A DNA stretch of 64,000 nt from SZAS-103 sp038234715. GTDB taxonomy: Bacteria; Pseudomonadota; Gammaproteobacteria; Xanthomonadales; Xanthomonadaceae. The stretch's first letter is position 1. Each line of letters opens with the position of its first letter. The stretch covers positions 1 to 64,000 of the forward strand of contig JBBQTD010000005.1 of the NCBI GenBank assembly GCA_038234715.1, in the 5' to 3' direction. The notes beneath the pieces are model-generated. The model was not told the DNA's origin. It was given only the letters and a program-made list of their open reading frames with translations, and made no database searches. The translations under genes were made by a program, and so were the position numbers. Shown here piece by piece: positions 33,708 to 42,244 of this stretch.

Positions 33708-33740
33708 GGGTTCTCCGCGTTCGGGCGATTATGCGCGAGC

Positions 33741-33941
33741 GCATGCGCCGGCGTCAGCGCGCAGTTGACCCGTCGCGTTGCCTGCGCGGCGACGTTGCAT
33801 CTTTCGAATGGTCGCCTTGTCGGTCGCGCTCAGCGACGGGCAGATCCAGTCGACCATCAGTCCGCACGACTCGCCCCACTAGTTCATCCGGTTGCCGGTT
33901 ATGAAATTCGGATCGCAGAACGGCTGGCTGGTGGCTGTCAT
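33741..33941 (-). pseudogene. Possible remnant of a small Cys-containing protein
   Basis: From ATG 33941 the minus strand reads MTATSQPFCDPNFITGNRMN, then TAG at 33879-33881, then in the same frame WGESCGLMVDWICPSLS. The composition on both sides of the stop (regular cysteines, tryptophans, an aliphatic helix) looks more protein-like than the surrounding noise. It may be a decayed exported peptide. Weak evidence. Otherwise 33708-34222 holds nothing I can identify. Confidence 0.25.
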
Positions 33942-34222
33942 TTGGCAGGTACATCGTGCAGGTAACGGCCAGCGTTGCCTGGATTTGCATCGGGGACTTC
34001 CTTGGGACTTCCCGTGGTGGAATGTGAAAGGCGGCGGCAATGGGCCGTGCGTGCCGGTGCGGGTATGCGGGCACGCTCCATGAATGGATCTCTCGCAGGG
34101 GTGCGCTTGGGTGTTTCGTGACGATGGCGACGTGATGCGCACTGCAGGTGGCACCCTTCGCCACGACCCGGGACGCGACCGGACAATCCGCCGAAGCGAA
34201 CGTGCGCGCGGTGTGCAGAATC

Positions 34223-34740
34223 ATGCACGGCAAAAAAACCGTGGACGCCGAAGAAAAAAGTGCGCAGGCGACGGGTCCGGTCGTGATGGAAACGGTTACC
34301 TTCGTGAACGCGCAGAAATTTCTCCCGCTGGGCGGGAATTGCGTGCAACACGCATCACGCGTCGTCGTGCACGCAATGTCCTGCGTGCGATACGAAAAAA
34401 GCGGCGTCGTCCACGCGAAAGAACGCGTCGTACACGACCCAGGATTTTCCATGTAGAGCAGGAATTCTGCTTCCACGCGCATGAATTTCCCCACGACGGA
34501 AAAAATCGCCGCGTGCGTGCGAACAAATGCGTCGTGCACGCAAAGGACGCCGTCGTCCACGCCCAGGGTTTTTTCGTGGACGCATCAGGATTCGGTCAGG
34601 ACGCAAGCGCTTTCGCCATGTACGCTCGCGCTGCGAATGCGCTTCGCCGAATGCCGCACCAGGTGGCTTTTTTGCTTTGCGTGCAGCTTCGCGGAAATCC
34701 CGTGGACACATTTTCGGAAACATGCTTGGCTAAGGGTTGA
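34223..34740 (+). pseudogene. Heptad-repeat protein gene broken by a one-base deletion
   Basis: From 34235 to 34632 the DNA runs as nineteen 21-bp units, each giving a heptad with pattern hydrophobic-Val-Val-His/Asp-Ala-x-x (for example GVVHAKE, CVVHAKD, FFVDASG). Ten units are read in one frame from ATG 34223; that frame meets TAG at 34454. The eleventh unit is 20 bp long, and after it eight more heptads continue in perfect register in the next frame down. A one-base deletion therefore restores the full series. After 34632 the pattern ends. No domain family recognised; start and end are uncertain. Confidence 0.6.
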
Positions 34741-34894
34741 TCGACTCTCACAATGAAAAGCCCCACTTTCGCCGGGCTTGGATGTGAATAACCTTCGCAA
34801 ACTTCGCCTGCGTCCGTAGAAGGCCGCCAGTTTCCTTTGTCTGCGCCTATCATGTCTGTACAGAGCTTCGTTGACACCAAGAGGAAGTACCCCG

Positions 34895-35632
34895 GTGCTG
34901 GATGACCCATCCGAGACATGCGAGCCATTCATCGGGGAAACCTGGCGTTACAAGTCGCTGCACTTCAAGCCGTCGGACATCCAGAGCCGCATGTTGAAGC
35001 GCAGGCCCGACAAGCTCGTGATGGGCTACACGCGCACGATGATGGGATGGCTGATGTTCAAGAGTCGACCGGAGCGGATCGCCATGCTCGGGCTCGGTGG
35101 CGGATCGCTGGCGAAGTTCTGCTATCGCGAACTGCCAGCCGCGCGCATCGACGTCGTCGAGATCAATCCCCGAGTGATCGCGTTGCGCGATGCATTCGCT
35201 GTGCCGCCGGACGACGACCGGCTTCGCGTGCACCTGGATGATGCAGCGCGATTCATCGGTCGATCGACGCGCCAGTTCGATGTCCTGATCGTCGACGCTT
35301 ACGCGCGCCACGGCCTCCCGCAGCACCTCGCCTCCGCGGAGTTCTACGGAAGCTGCCGGAATGCGCTCGTCGATGGCGGGATGATGGTGCTGAACCTGTA
35401 CTGCGCGCATGCCGACGCTTACATCGCGCGCATCCGGCAGGGTTTTGGCGGAGCCATGTTCAGCGTGCGCGAGCGCGACCGGTTGAACCAGATCGTGTTT
35501 GCGTGCGCCGACGCTGATGTCCTGCAGGGGCAGGTTCCGTCGCGTCGCGCTGCGAATCTCACGACGCAGGCGCGGACGATGCTCAAGCCCGTGTTCCGTC
35601 GACTAGCATCGGCGATGCGCGCGCAGTTGTGA
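34895..35632 (+). CDS. Spermidine-synthase-like methyltransferase-fold protein
   Basis: 245 residues with the Rossmann-like spermidine synthase core: MLGLGGGSLAKFCYREL nucleotide motif, RIDVVEINPRVIALRDAF with the acidic ribose ligand, and DVLIVDAYARHGLPQHLASAEFYG where classical enzymes have the catalytic DxxDP region. Here that motif reads DAYAR, so the polyamine-binding aspartate pair is incomplete and aminopropyl transfer is doubtful. GTG 34895 is chosen because AGGAAG stands 8 bases upstream. The gene is short compared with SpeE (about 285). Convergent with rho. Confidence 0.8.
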   Translation: MLDDPSETCEPFIGETWRYKSLHFKPSDIQSRMLKRRPDKLVMGYTRTMMGWLMFKSRPERIAMLGLGGGSLAKFCYRELPAARIDVVEINPRVIALRDAFAVPPDDDRLRVHLDDAARFIGRSTRQFDVLIVDAYARHGLPQHLASAEFYGSCRNALVDGGMMVLNLYCAHADAYIARIRQGFGGAMFSVRERDRLNQIVFACADADVLQGQVPSRRAANLTTQARTMLKPVFRRLASAMRAQL

Positions 35633-35687
35633 TCGAGCAATTGCCGGAGCTGGACCCTCTCCCGACGCAGAGGGAGGCGCCGAGCCG

Positions 35688-37514
35688 CTACCGCTTCATG
35701 AAGCGGAAGAACTCGTCGTTGGTCTTGGTGTCCTTCATCTTGTCGAGCAGGAACTCCATCGCCGACAACTCGTCCATCGGGTGCAGGAGTTTGCGCAGGA
35801 TCCAGATCTTCGCAAGCATGTCCGGTTCGATCAGCAACTCCTCGCGACGGGTGCCTGAGCGGTTGATGTTGATCGCGGGGTACACGCGCTTCTCGGCGAT
35901 GCGGCGGTCGAGATGGACTTCGGAGTTGCCGGTGCCCTTGAACTCCTCGTAGATCACCTCGTCCATCTTGCTGCCGGTGTCGACCAGTGCGGTCGCGACG
36001 ATGGTCAGCGAGCCGCCTTCCTCGACGTTGCGCGCGGCGCCGAAGAAGCGCTTCGGGCGATGCAATGCATTCGCGTCGACACCACCGGACAGCACCTTGC
36101 CGGATGACGGCACGACCATGTTGTAGGCGCGTGCGAGGCGGGTGATCGAATCAAGCAGGATCACCACGTCGCGCTTGTGTTCGACCAGGCGTTTGGCACG
36201 CTCGATCACCATCTCGGCGACCTGCACGTGACGCGCGGCGGGTTCGTCGAAAGTCGAGGAGATCACTTCGCCGCGCACGGTGCGCTGCATCTCGGTGACT
36301 TCCTCTGGGCGCTCGTCGATGAGCAGCACGATCAGGTGCGCATCCGGGTGGTTGTACATGATCGCCTGGGCGACGTTTTGCATCAGCATCGTCTTGCCGG
36401 CTTTCGGCGGCGACACGATCAAGCCGCGCTGGCCTTTGCCGAGCGGCGCCATCAGGTCGAGGATGCGGCCGGTGATGTCCTCGGACGAACCGTTGCCGCG
36501 CTCGAGGTGGAACGCCTTGCGCGGGAACAGCGGGGTGAGGTTCTCGAACAGCGCCTTGTTCTTGGACGCTTCCGGCGGCTCGTTGTTGATCGTGGTGACC
36601 TGCGACAGCGCGAAGTAGCGCTCGCCCGGCTTCGGCGAACGGATGCGGCCGGTGAGATGGTCGCCGGTGCGCAGGTTGAAGCGACGGATCTGGCTCGGCG
36701 AGATGTAGGTGTCGTCCGGGCCGGCCAGGTACGAGGCATCGGCCGAACGCAGGAACCCGAAACCGTCCGGCAGGATTTCCAGCACGCCCTCGGCGGCGAC
36801 GCCTTCGCCATAACGCGTCAATACCTTGAGCAGGGCGAAGATCACTTCCTGCTTGCGCATGCGCGCAACGCCTTCGGTGATGCCCAGCTTGTCGGCAATG
36901 TCCATGAGCTGGAACGCCGGCATCTTCTTGAGTTCGGTCAAGTCGTAAACCGGAAAACCCGGTGGCAGCGCGGGCAGCGGCTGGTTGTCGTTGAACTCGC
37001 CGCCCTCATTGCCCCGGTTGTCGTTGCCGCGCGGCTGGTTGTTGTCGCGGGGCTGGTTGTTGTCGCGCGGCTGGTTCTCGCGCGGGCCGCCCTGGTTGGG
37101 TTCCCGGCCCTGCTGGCGATCGCGGCGGTCGCGGAAGCGATCGCGGCGCGGGTTGTTGCGTTGCTGGCCGTCGTTCGGCTGCGGTGACTGCTGCTGCGAT
37201 CCGGGATCGCCGCTTGACGCGGGCGACGCGGGCTGTTGCTGCGACGCTGCGCTCTCGGCGCCGCCGGTATCGGCGGCACGTTCGGGTTTGTTCGAGGGGG
37301 CGGCCTGCGGCTGCGTTGACGGCGCGGCGGGCTGTGCAGCTTCGCGCGCAGGCGGCGCATGCTCGGTGCGCTCGGGCTTGGGTTGGGCAGCAACCGGGGC
37401 GGCACGTGCTTCGGTAGTTGCTGCTTCGGCGGAGCGGGCAGCGGGCTTGGGCTGGCGCGGCTGGCGCGGACGCTTGACGGCGACCTCGGCAGTTTCGTTA
37501 TCGGATTCGGACAC
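35688..37514 (-). CDS. rho: Transcription termination factor Rho with long disordered N-terminus
   Basis: 608 residues against about 420 in E. coli. Residues 1-195 are a low-complexity extension: Ala/Pro/Glu-rich to about 100, then Gln/Asn/Arg-rich with QPRDNN repeated (about 120-185). From about 195 the standard Rho begins: N-terminal helix bundle (YDLTELKKMPAFQLMDIADK), RNA-binding cold-shock domain (GVLEILPDGFGFLRSADASY), P loop PPKAGKT, Walker B VVILLDSITRLARAYN and Q/R loops. It is an RNA-dependent hexameric ATPase ending transcription. GTG 37514 with AGGG upstream is the start. The leader of about 330 bases after trxA contains a likely own promoter. Confidence 0.96.
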   Translation of the reverse strand: MSESDNETAEVAVKRPRQPRQPKPAARSAEAATTEARAAPVAAQPKPERTEHAPPAREAAQPAAPSTQPQAAPSNKPERAADTGGAESAASQQQPASPASSGDPGSQQQSPQPNDGQQRNNPRRDRFRDRRDRQQGREPNQGGPRENQPRDNNQPRDNNQPRGNDNRGNEGGEFNDNQPLPALPPGFPVYDLTELKKMPAFQLMDIADKLGITEGVARMRKQEVIFALLKVLTRYGEGVAAEGVLEILPDGFGFLRSADASYLAGPDDTYISPSQIRRFNLRTGDHLTGRIRSPKPGERYFALSQVTTINNEPPEASKNKALFENLTPLFPRKAFHLERGNGSSEDITGRILDLMAPLGKGQRGLIVSPPKAGKTMLMQNVAQAIMYNHPDAHLIVLLIDERPEEVTEMQRTVRGEVISSTFDEPAARHVQVAEMVIERAKRLVEHKRDVVILLDSITRLARAYNMVVPSSGKVLSGGVDANALHRPKRFFGAARNVEEGGSLTIVATALVDTGSKMDEVIYEEFKGTGNSEVHLDRRIAEKRVYPAININRSGTRREELLIEPDMLAKIWILRKLLHPMDELSAMEFLLDKMKDTKTNDEFFRFMKR

Positions 37515-37853
37515 GGAGTGACCCTGTAGTGAGGGCGGAGGACAAAAATGGGGATGGGTGTCGCGATGGGGCGCGGGAATCAATACATCCGGGCGCCGCG
37601 TGAGTGAAACCTAACATTGTGGTGGGGGGACGGCAAGTCGGAACGAGTGAAACGTGAGTCGTGGTTCAGGCACCTGCCTCTGCGATTGCAGCACGCGGTC
37701 TTGAGCCGTCGAGGTACCGAACAGCCCGCTTCGTTGTTGCCGCGGCACAAACTTGTTTGAACTTCCTCACGGCTCAACTCAGGGATGCCTTCCGTTCCTA
37801 CTTCCTCCGGAGAAGGAACACACATGCATTCTTTACCAAGTCCCCGGCGAACC
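37515..37853 (-). promoter_or_regulatory. rho leader and promoter region
   Basis: The 339-bp gap between trxA and rho holds no supported gene. On the minus strand TTGCCG, a 17-bp spacer and TAGGTT (about 37612-37640) form a plausible sigma-70 promoter, giving an untranslated leader of roughly 95 nt. Rho in other bacteria is autoregulated through its leader; this is inferred, not seen. Confidence 0.4.
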
Positions 37854-38183
37854 TCAGGCAATCCCGCGCTCGATGAACTGCACCAGCTGCGTACGCGCGA
37901 CTGCGCCGACCTGGGTGGAATGCACCTTGCCGTCCTTGAACAGCATCAGCGTGGGGATATTGCGCACGGCGTACTGGCGCGGGGTGGTCGGGTTTTTCTC
38001 GATGTTGAGCTTCACGACCTTGAGCTTGCCGGTATAGACCAGCGCGAGTTCGTCGACCATCGGGCTGATCATCTTGCACGGACCGCACCACTCGGCCCAG
38101 AAATCCACGAGCACCGGCTCGCTGGACTTCAGCACATGGGCTTCGAATTCGGAGTCTTTCACTTCCTTCACGGCATCGCTCAC
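37854..38183 (-). CDS. trxA: Thioredoxin
   Basis: 109 residues, the classical thioredoxin size, with the redox site FWAEWCGPCKM, the cis-proline segment RNIPTLMLFKDG and the buried charged residues expected. It reduces protein disulfides in the cytoplasm. GTG 38183 follows AGGAG at 7 bases. It lies upstream of rho on the same strand and diverges from rhlB, the conserved rhlB-trxA-rho order of gammaproteobacteria. Confidence 0.97.
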   Translation of the reverse strand: MSDAVKEVKDSEFEAHVLKSSEPVLVDFWAEWCGPCKMISPMVDELALVYTGKLKVVKLNIEKNPTTPRQYAVRNIPTLMLFKDGKVHSTQVGAVARTQLVQFIERGIA

Positions 38184-38430
38184 GGGGTGCTCCTGGAAAT
38201 TGTTTCGATCTGCGGATTTGGGTAACGCGTCTGGCGCATCGCGCCGGATACAGGGCGCCCTGCCTGAGTGTACGCCGGGTCGGGCCGCCGCATCGGTTAC
38301 ACTGGGGGCTGTTATTCGCGCTTCAAGCTGCAACGCTTGCCGCGCCGAGCCCGGGGGCAGCCGCAGTTTGCGGCGTGGGAGCCGGGCACGCAAGCACGCC
38401 GCGCCGTGCCAGTCACCGATGATCGAGAGC

Positions 38431-40230
38431 ATGACCGATAAACCACTGACCGACATAACCTTCTCCAATTTCGACCTGCACCCCGCACTGCTCGAAGGCC
38501 TGGAGAAAGCCGGCTTCACCCGCTGCACCCCGATCCAGGCACTGACCCTGCCGCTCGCACTTGGGGGCCGCGACATCGCGGGCCAGGCGCAGACAGGCAC
38601 CGGCAAAACGCTCGCCTTCCTGATCGCGACCATCGACCGCCTGCTCAAGCGTCCGGCACTTGCCACCCGCCAGGACGCCGACCCGCGTGCATTGATCCTT
38701 GCGCCGACCCGCGAACTCGCGATCCAGATTCACAAGGACGCGCTCGCCTTCGGTTCCGCGCTCGGCATCAAATACGCTCTGGTTTACGGCGGCGTGGACT
38801 ACGACAAGCAGCGCGAGATCCTGCAGCGCGGTGCGGACATCATCATCGCGACGCCGGGGCGGTTGATCGATTACGTCAAGCAGCACAAGGTTGTTTCGCT
38901 GCATGCCTGCGAGGTGTGCGTGCTCGACGAGGCCGACCGCATGTTCGACCTTGGCTTCATCAAGGACATCCGATTCCTGCTGCGTAAGATGCCCGGGTGC
39001 ACGGAGCGCCAGACATTGCTGTTCTCGGCAACGTTGTCGCATCGCGTGCTGGAACTCGCGTACGAGCACATGAACGATCCCGAGAAGCTGGTTGTCGAAA
39101 CCGATACGGTGACCACGACGCGGGTGCGCCAGCTGGTGTACTTTCCGTCGAATGAGGAAAAGATCCCGCTGCTGATCGGCCTGCTGACGCGCAGCGAGAG
39201 CGCGCGCACGATGATCTTCGTGAACACCAAGGCGTGGGTCGAAAAAGTCGCGCGGGGGCTGGAACGTGCTGGCTTCCGGGTTGGCGTGATCTCCGGCGAC
39301 GTGCCGCAGAAGAAGCGCGAGAGCCTTTTGAACCGGTTCAAGCGCGGCGACCTGGAACTGCTGGTCGCAACCGATGTTGCCGCGCGCGGACTGCACATCG
39401 AAGCGGTCTCGCACGTGTACAACTTCGACCTGCCGTTCGATGCCGAGGATTACGTGCACCGCATTGGGCGAACAGCCCGGCTCGGCGCGGAAGGGGATGC
39501 GATCAGCTTCGCGTGCGAGCGCTATGCGCAGTCGCTGCCCGAGATCGAGGCCTTTATCGAACAGAAGATCCCGGTCGGCCAAGTCGATCCGGAATTGCTG
39601 GTTGCGGTCCCGCGCACACCGCGCACCGGCGTGCCTGCCGCCGAAGGCGACAGCGACGAATCGACCGAAACAGTCAGCCAGATTTTCCGCGAAGTGCGCG
39701 AGGCACAAAAGGCCGAGGCGGAACGCGGCGGTGGTCGCGGTGGTCCGTCGCGCGGTGCCGGCGGCGGACGCAGTTCGTCAGGTCGCAGTTCCGAGAGTCG
39801 CGGCGCGTCCGGTCGCGGTTCCGCGGGTCGTGGTGGCGGTGCGGGGAACGAACGCAACGCCGCAAGACCCGCGCCGCGCGAGCGTCCCGCCGAGCCGATG
39901 GAAGCAGTTGTTGCCAAGCCAGTCACGCCGGCGCCAGAAGGCGTGCCATCCGAGCGCAAGCCGCGCCGCCGTCGCGGCGGTCGTGGACGTGGCGCTGGTG
40001 CCGCCGGCGAACAGCCAGCTGCGACTCCGGCGACCGTGATCACCCAGCGCCTGCCGCTGGTGCCGGCAACGCACGATGCGCATGGTGGCGCAGCGGGCAC
40101 TCCGCCAGCTGCCGGCAAGGCAATCGTCGCGGGCAAGGCAACCGCCGCAACGGCCAAGCCGTCGCTGCTGGGCAAGCTCAAGCAGGGGCTGAAGAAACTG
40201 GTCAAGCGCCCGCCACGCAGCGGGCACTGA
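38431..40230 (+). CDS. rhlB: ATP-dependent RNA helicase RhlB with Gly/Arg/Ser-rich tail
   Basis: 599 residues. DEAD-box core about 1-385 with Q motif (FTRCTPIQALTLP), AQTGTGKT, PTRELA, TPGRL, VLDEADRM, FSATLSHR, DVAARGLHI and HRIGRTAR. In E. coli RhlB works in the RNase E degradosome. The C-terminus (about 420-599) is unusually long: a Gly/Arg/Ser-rich RGG-like stretch, then Ala/Pro-rich, ending in a basic LKQGLKKLVKRPPR. Such tails give non-specific RNA binding or phase separation in other helicases. ATG 38431 is preferred; ATG 38419 is in frame. It diverges from trxA. Confidence 0.95.
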   Translation: MTDKPLTDITFSNFDLHPALLEGLEKAGFTRCTPIQALTLPLALGGRDIAGQAQTGTGKTLAFLIATIDRLLKRPALATRQDADPRALILAPTRELAIQIHKDALAFGSALGIKYALVYGGVDYDKQREILQRGADIIIATPGRLIDYVKQHKVVSLHACEVCVLDEADRMFDLGFIKDIRFLLRKMPGCTERQTLLFSATLSHRVLELAYEHMNDPEKLVVETDTVTTTRVRQLVYFPSNEEKIPLLIGLLTRSESARTMIFVNTKAWVEKVARGLERAGFRVGVISGDVPQKKRESLLNRFKRGDLELLVATDVAARGLHIEAVSHVYNFDLPFDAEDYVHRIGRTARLGAEGDAISFACERYAQSLPEIEAFIEQKIPVGQVDPELLVAVPRTPRTGVPAAEGDSDESTETVSQIFREVREAQKAEAERGGGRGGPSRGAGGGRSSSGRSSESRGASGRGSAGRGGGAGNERNAARPAPRERPAEPMEAVVAKPVTPAPEGVPSERKPRRRRGGRGRGAGAAGEQPAATPATVITQRLPLVPATHDAHGGAAGTPPAAGKAIVAGKATAATAKPSLLGKLKQGLKKLVKRPPRSGH

Positions 40231-40364
40231 CCGGCATCGCAGCACCGACCAGCAAACAGATCACCCGCACAGGCTGTCGCGCGCATGGGTCCGCGCGCGA
40301 TACTCTTGCATTGCATGATCCCGCACCGTCCCATGCTACGCCACCGTGAACGGCGATCCCCGCG

Positions 40365-41051
40365 ATGACCCTGCTCCGCTTCGACGCTGTCAGCAAACGT
40401 TACGAAGGCGGCCATGAGGCGCTCAGCGATGTCAGCTTTGCCGTGCAGCCCGGCGAGATGCTGTTCGTGACGGGCCATTCCGGCGCGGGCAAGAGCACCC
40501 TGTTGCGGCTAATCCACCTCACCGAGCAGCCCAGCCGCGGCACCGTGCTGATGGAAGACCGCAACCTGTCGAAGCTGCATGGACGCAAGATCGCCCTGCA
40601 GCGTCGGCGCGTCGGCGTGGTGTTCCAGGACCATCGGCTGCTGTTCGACCGCAGCGTGTATGAAAACGTCGCGATGCCGCTGGTGATTGCAGGCGTGCCG
40701 CGCGCCGAGATCGGGCCGCGGGTACGCCGTGGACTTGTAAAAGTCGGCCTCGGCGACCGCGAACGCGCCAAGCCGCGCGAATTGTCGACCGGCGAACAGC
40801 AACGCGTCGGCATCGCGCGCGCGGTCGTTGCGCAACCTCCACTGCTGATCGCCGACGAACCCACCGGCAACCTCGATCCGACGCTGGCCGTGGACATCAT
40901 GGAACTGTTCGCGTCGCTGCCCGCACTTGGCACCACGGTGTTGATCGCCAGCCACGACCTCGGCCTCGTCAAGCGCATGCGCAAGCGCGTGCTGGTGCTC
41001 GACCATGGCCGCCTGCTCGACGATATTCCCGCGACGGAGCTGGCCTCGTGA
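40365..41051 (+). CDS. ftsE: Cell-division ABC transporter ATPase FtsE
   Basis: 228 residues. Walker A GHSGAGKST, Q loop VFQDHRLL, signature LSTGEQQRVGIARA, Walker B LLIADEPTGNLDP and the switch histidine in IASHD are all present. FtsE with FtsX sits at the division site and activates cell-wall hydrolases through periplasmic partners. The GTG of ftsX overlaps its stop by 4 bases (GTGA). Confidence 0.97.
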   Translation: MTLLRFDAVSKRYEGGHEALSDVSFAVQPGEMLFVTGHSGAGKSTLLRLIHLTEQPSRGTVLMEDRNLSKLHGRKIALQRRRVGVVFQDHRLLFDRSVYENVAMPLVIAGVPRAEIGPRVRRGLVKVGLGDRERAKPRELSTGEQQRVGIARAVVAQPPLLIADEPTGNLDPTLAVDIMELFASLPALGTTVLIASHDLGLVKRMRKRVLVLDHGRLLDDIPATELAS

Positions 41052-42079
41052 CCGCGGCCGAAGTCCCCGCGGCCAATCCGCCCGACCCTAACCCAGCGCG
41101 CATCGACCCGGCAACGGTCAAGGCCGCCAAGGCCGCCGCGGCGGTCCACAAGAAAGGACGCAGCCCGTTTGCGCGGATGCGCAGCTGGCTCGACCTGCAT
41201 TTCTTCAGCCTGGTGTCGAGCCTCGGGCGACTGGCGAAGCGACCGGCTGCCACGCTCATGACCATTGGCGTGATGGCGATCGCGATCGCGCTGCCACTGG
41301 CACTATGGCTAACCCTGGCGAATGTGCAGCGGTTCTCCGGAACCGTGCGTGCGTCACGGCAGATCACCGTGTTCCTCCATCAGGATATCGGCATGAATCG
41401 CGCCAACGCCCTGGCAACGCAATTGCGCGCGCGCCATGACGTGGCGACCGTCATCGTGCGCTCGCCGGGGGAAGGACTGGCCGATTTCCGCAAGATGAGC
41501 GACCTCGCGCTCTCGGTCGACGCGTTGCAGGACAATCCGCTGCCACCAGTGCTGCTGGTCGAACCGAACGACGATGGAGCCGCGCTGGCGACATCGCTCA
41601 CGGCGATGCCCGAGGCGGAAATCGTGCAGCACGATGCGGTCTGGCGCGATCGCCTTTCGGCATGGCTCGCTTTCGGTGGGCGCATCGCCTGGGTCCTGGC
41701 CGCGATGCTCGGTGCGGGCGCGTTGCTGGTAGTCGGCAACACGGTGCGCCTGGACATCCAGAGCCGCCAGGACGAGATCGGAGTGCTGCAGGTGCTCGGC
41801 GCAACGGATGGATTCATCCGCAGGCCGTTCCTGTACCTGGGCGCGATATACGGACTTGCGGCCGGCGTGTTCGCGCTTGGCCTGCTGGCGCTTGCGGGAG
41901 TCGCCCTGCAGCCGTCGCTTGCGCAGCTGGTCACCAGCTATGGCGGCGGGTTCGCTTTGCAGGGGCCGGGCATCGTTGGCGCCGTAGCCGTCGCGGTCGG
42001 CGCGATGTTGCTTGGATGGCTGGGCGCGTGGCTCGCGACCGGGCATCATCTACGTCGCAATAGCGTGATCAGGAACTAG
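41048..42079 (+). CDS. ftsX: Cell-division protein FtsX
   Basis: 343 residues, partner of FtsE. A cytoplasmic, Ala/Lys-rich N-terminus (1-60) is followed by TM1 (about 70-95, MTIGVMAIAIALPLALWLTL), a periplasmic domain (about 100-205, ITVFLHQDIGMNRANALA), and three further helices (AWVLAAMLGAGALLVVGN, AIYGLAAGVFALGLLAL, IVGAVAVAVGAMLLGWLGAW). GTG start overlaps ftsE, so synthesis is coupled. In many proteobacteria rpoH follows directly; here two genes lie between. Confidence 0.95.
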   Translation: MTAAEVPAANPPDPNPARIDPATVKAAKAAAAVHKKGRSPFARMRSWLDLHFFSLVSSLGRLAKRPAATLMTIGVMAIAIALPLALWLTLANVQRFSGTVRASRQITVFLHQDIGMNRANALATQLRARHDVATVIVRSPGEGLADFRKMSDLALSVDALQDNPLPPVLLVEPNDDGAALATSLTAMPEAEIVQHDAVWRDRLSAWLAFGGRIAWVLAAMLGAGALLVVGNTVRLDIQSRQDEIGVLQVLGATDGFIRRPFLYLGAIYGLAAGVFALGLLALAGVALQPSLAQLVTSYGGGFALQGPGIVGAVAVAVGAMLLGWLGAWLATGHHLRRNSVIRN

Positions 42080-42149
42080 GGTGGCCTGCATCGGGCAGTT
42101 CGAAAACAGCCCACGCGTCGTGCTGGCAACTGACCTGCTCTTCGCGCGA

Positions 42150-42168
42150 CCGATAGTGGCATTATCGG
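42150..42168. promoter_or_regulatory. Inverted repeat between ftsX and the double receiver gene
   Basis: CCGATA and TATCGG flank a 7-base centre. No T-run follows. It may be a weak terminator for ftsEX or an operator of the following gene, whose ATG is 77 bases downstream. Confidence 0.3.
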
Positions 42169-42244
42169 CGCTCGCTCCAGACCGGTGCCAATCAGCCGTA
42201 CCACAGCGCGATCTGCTCCCGAACCATCCGACGCAGGCCACTCC

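Noticed and set aside
33754..34560. 268-codon minus-strand frame across the gap upstream of the Kef gene
   Set aside because: Low-complexity Thr/His/Pro-rich translation without signal or domain; the plus strand carries the clear 21-bp heptad register in the same DNA.
36177..37187. 336-codon open frame antisense to rho
   Set aside because: Composition mirrors the rho coding strand (Val/Ala/Arg-rich), no motif, and the opposite strand encodes an unambiguous Rho.
37580..37861. 93-codon minus-strand frame in the trxA-rho gap
   Set aside because: Begins inside the trxA stop region without a ribosome binding site and has no protein-like pattern; better explained as rho leader.
38413..39708. 431-codon open frame antisense to rhlB
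   Set aside because: The opposite strand has every DEAD-box motif; this frame has none recognisable.
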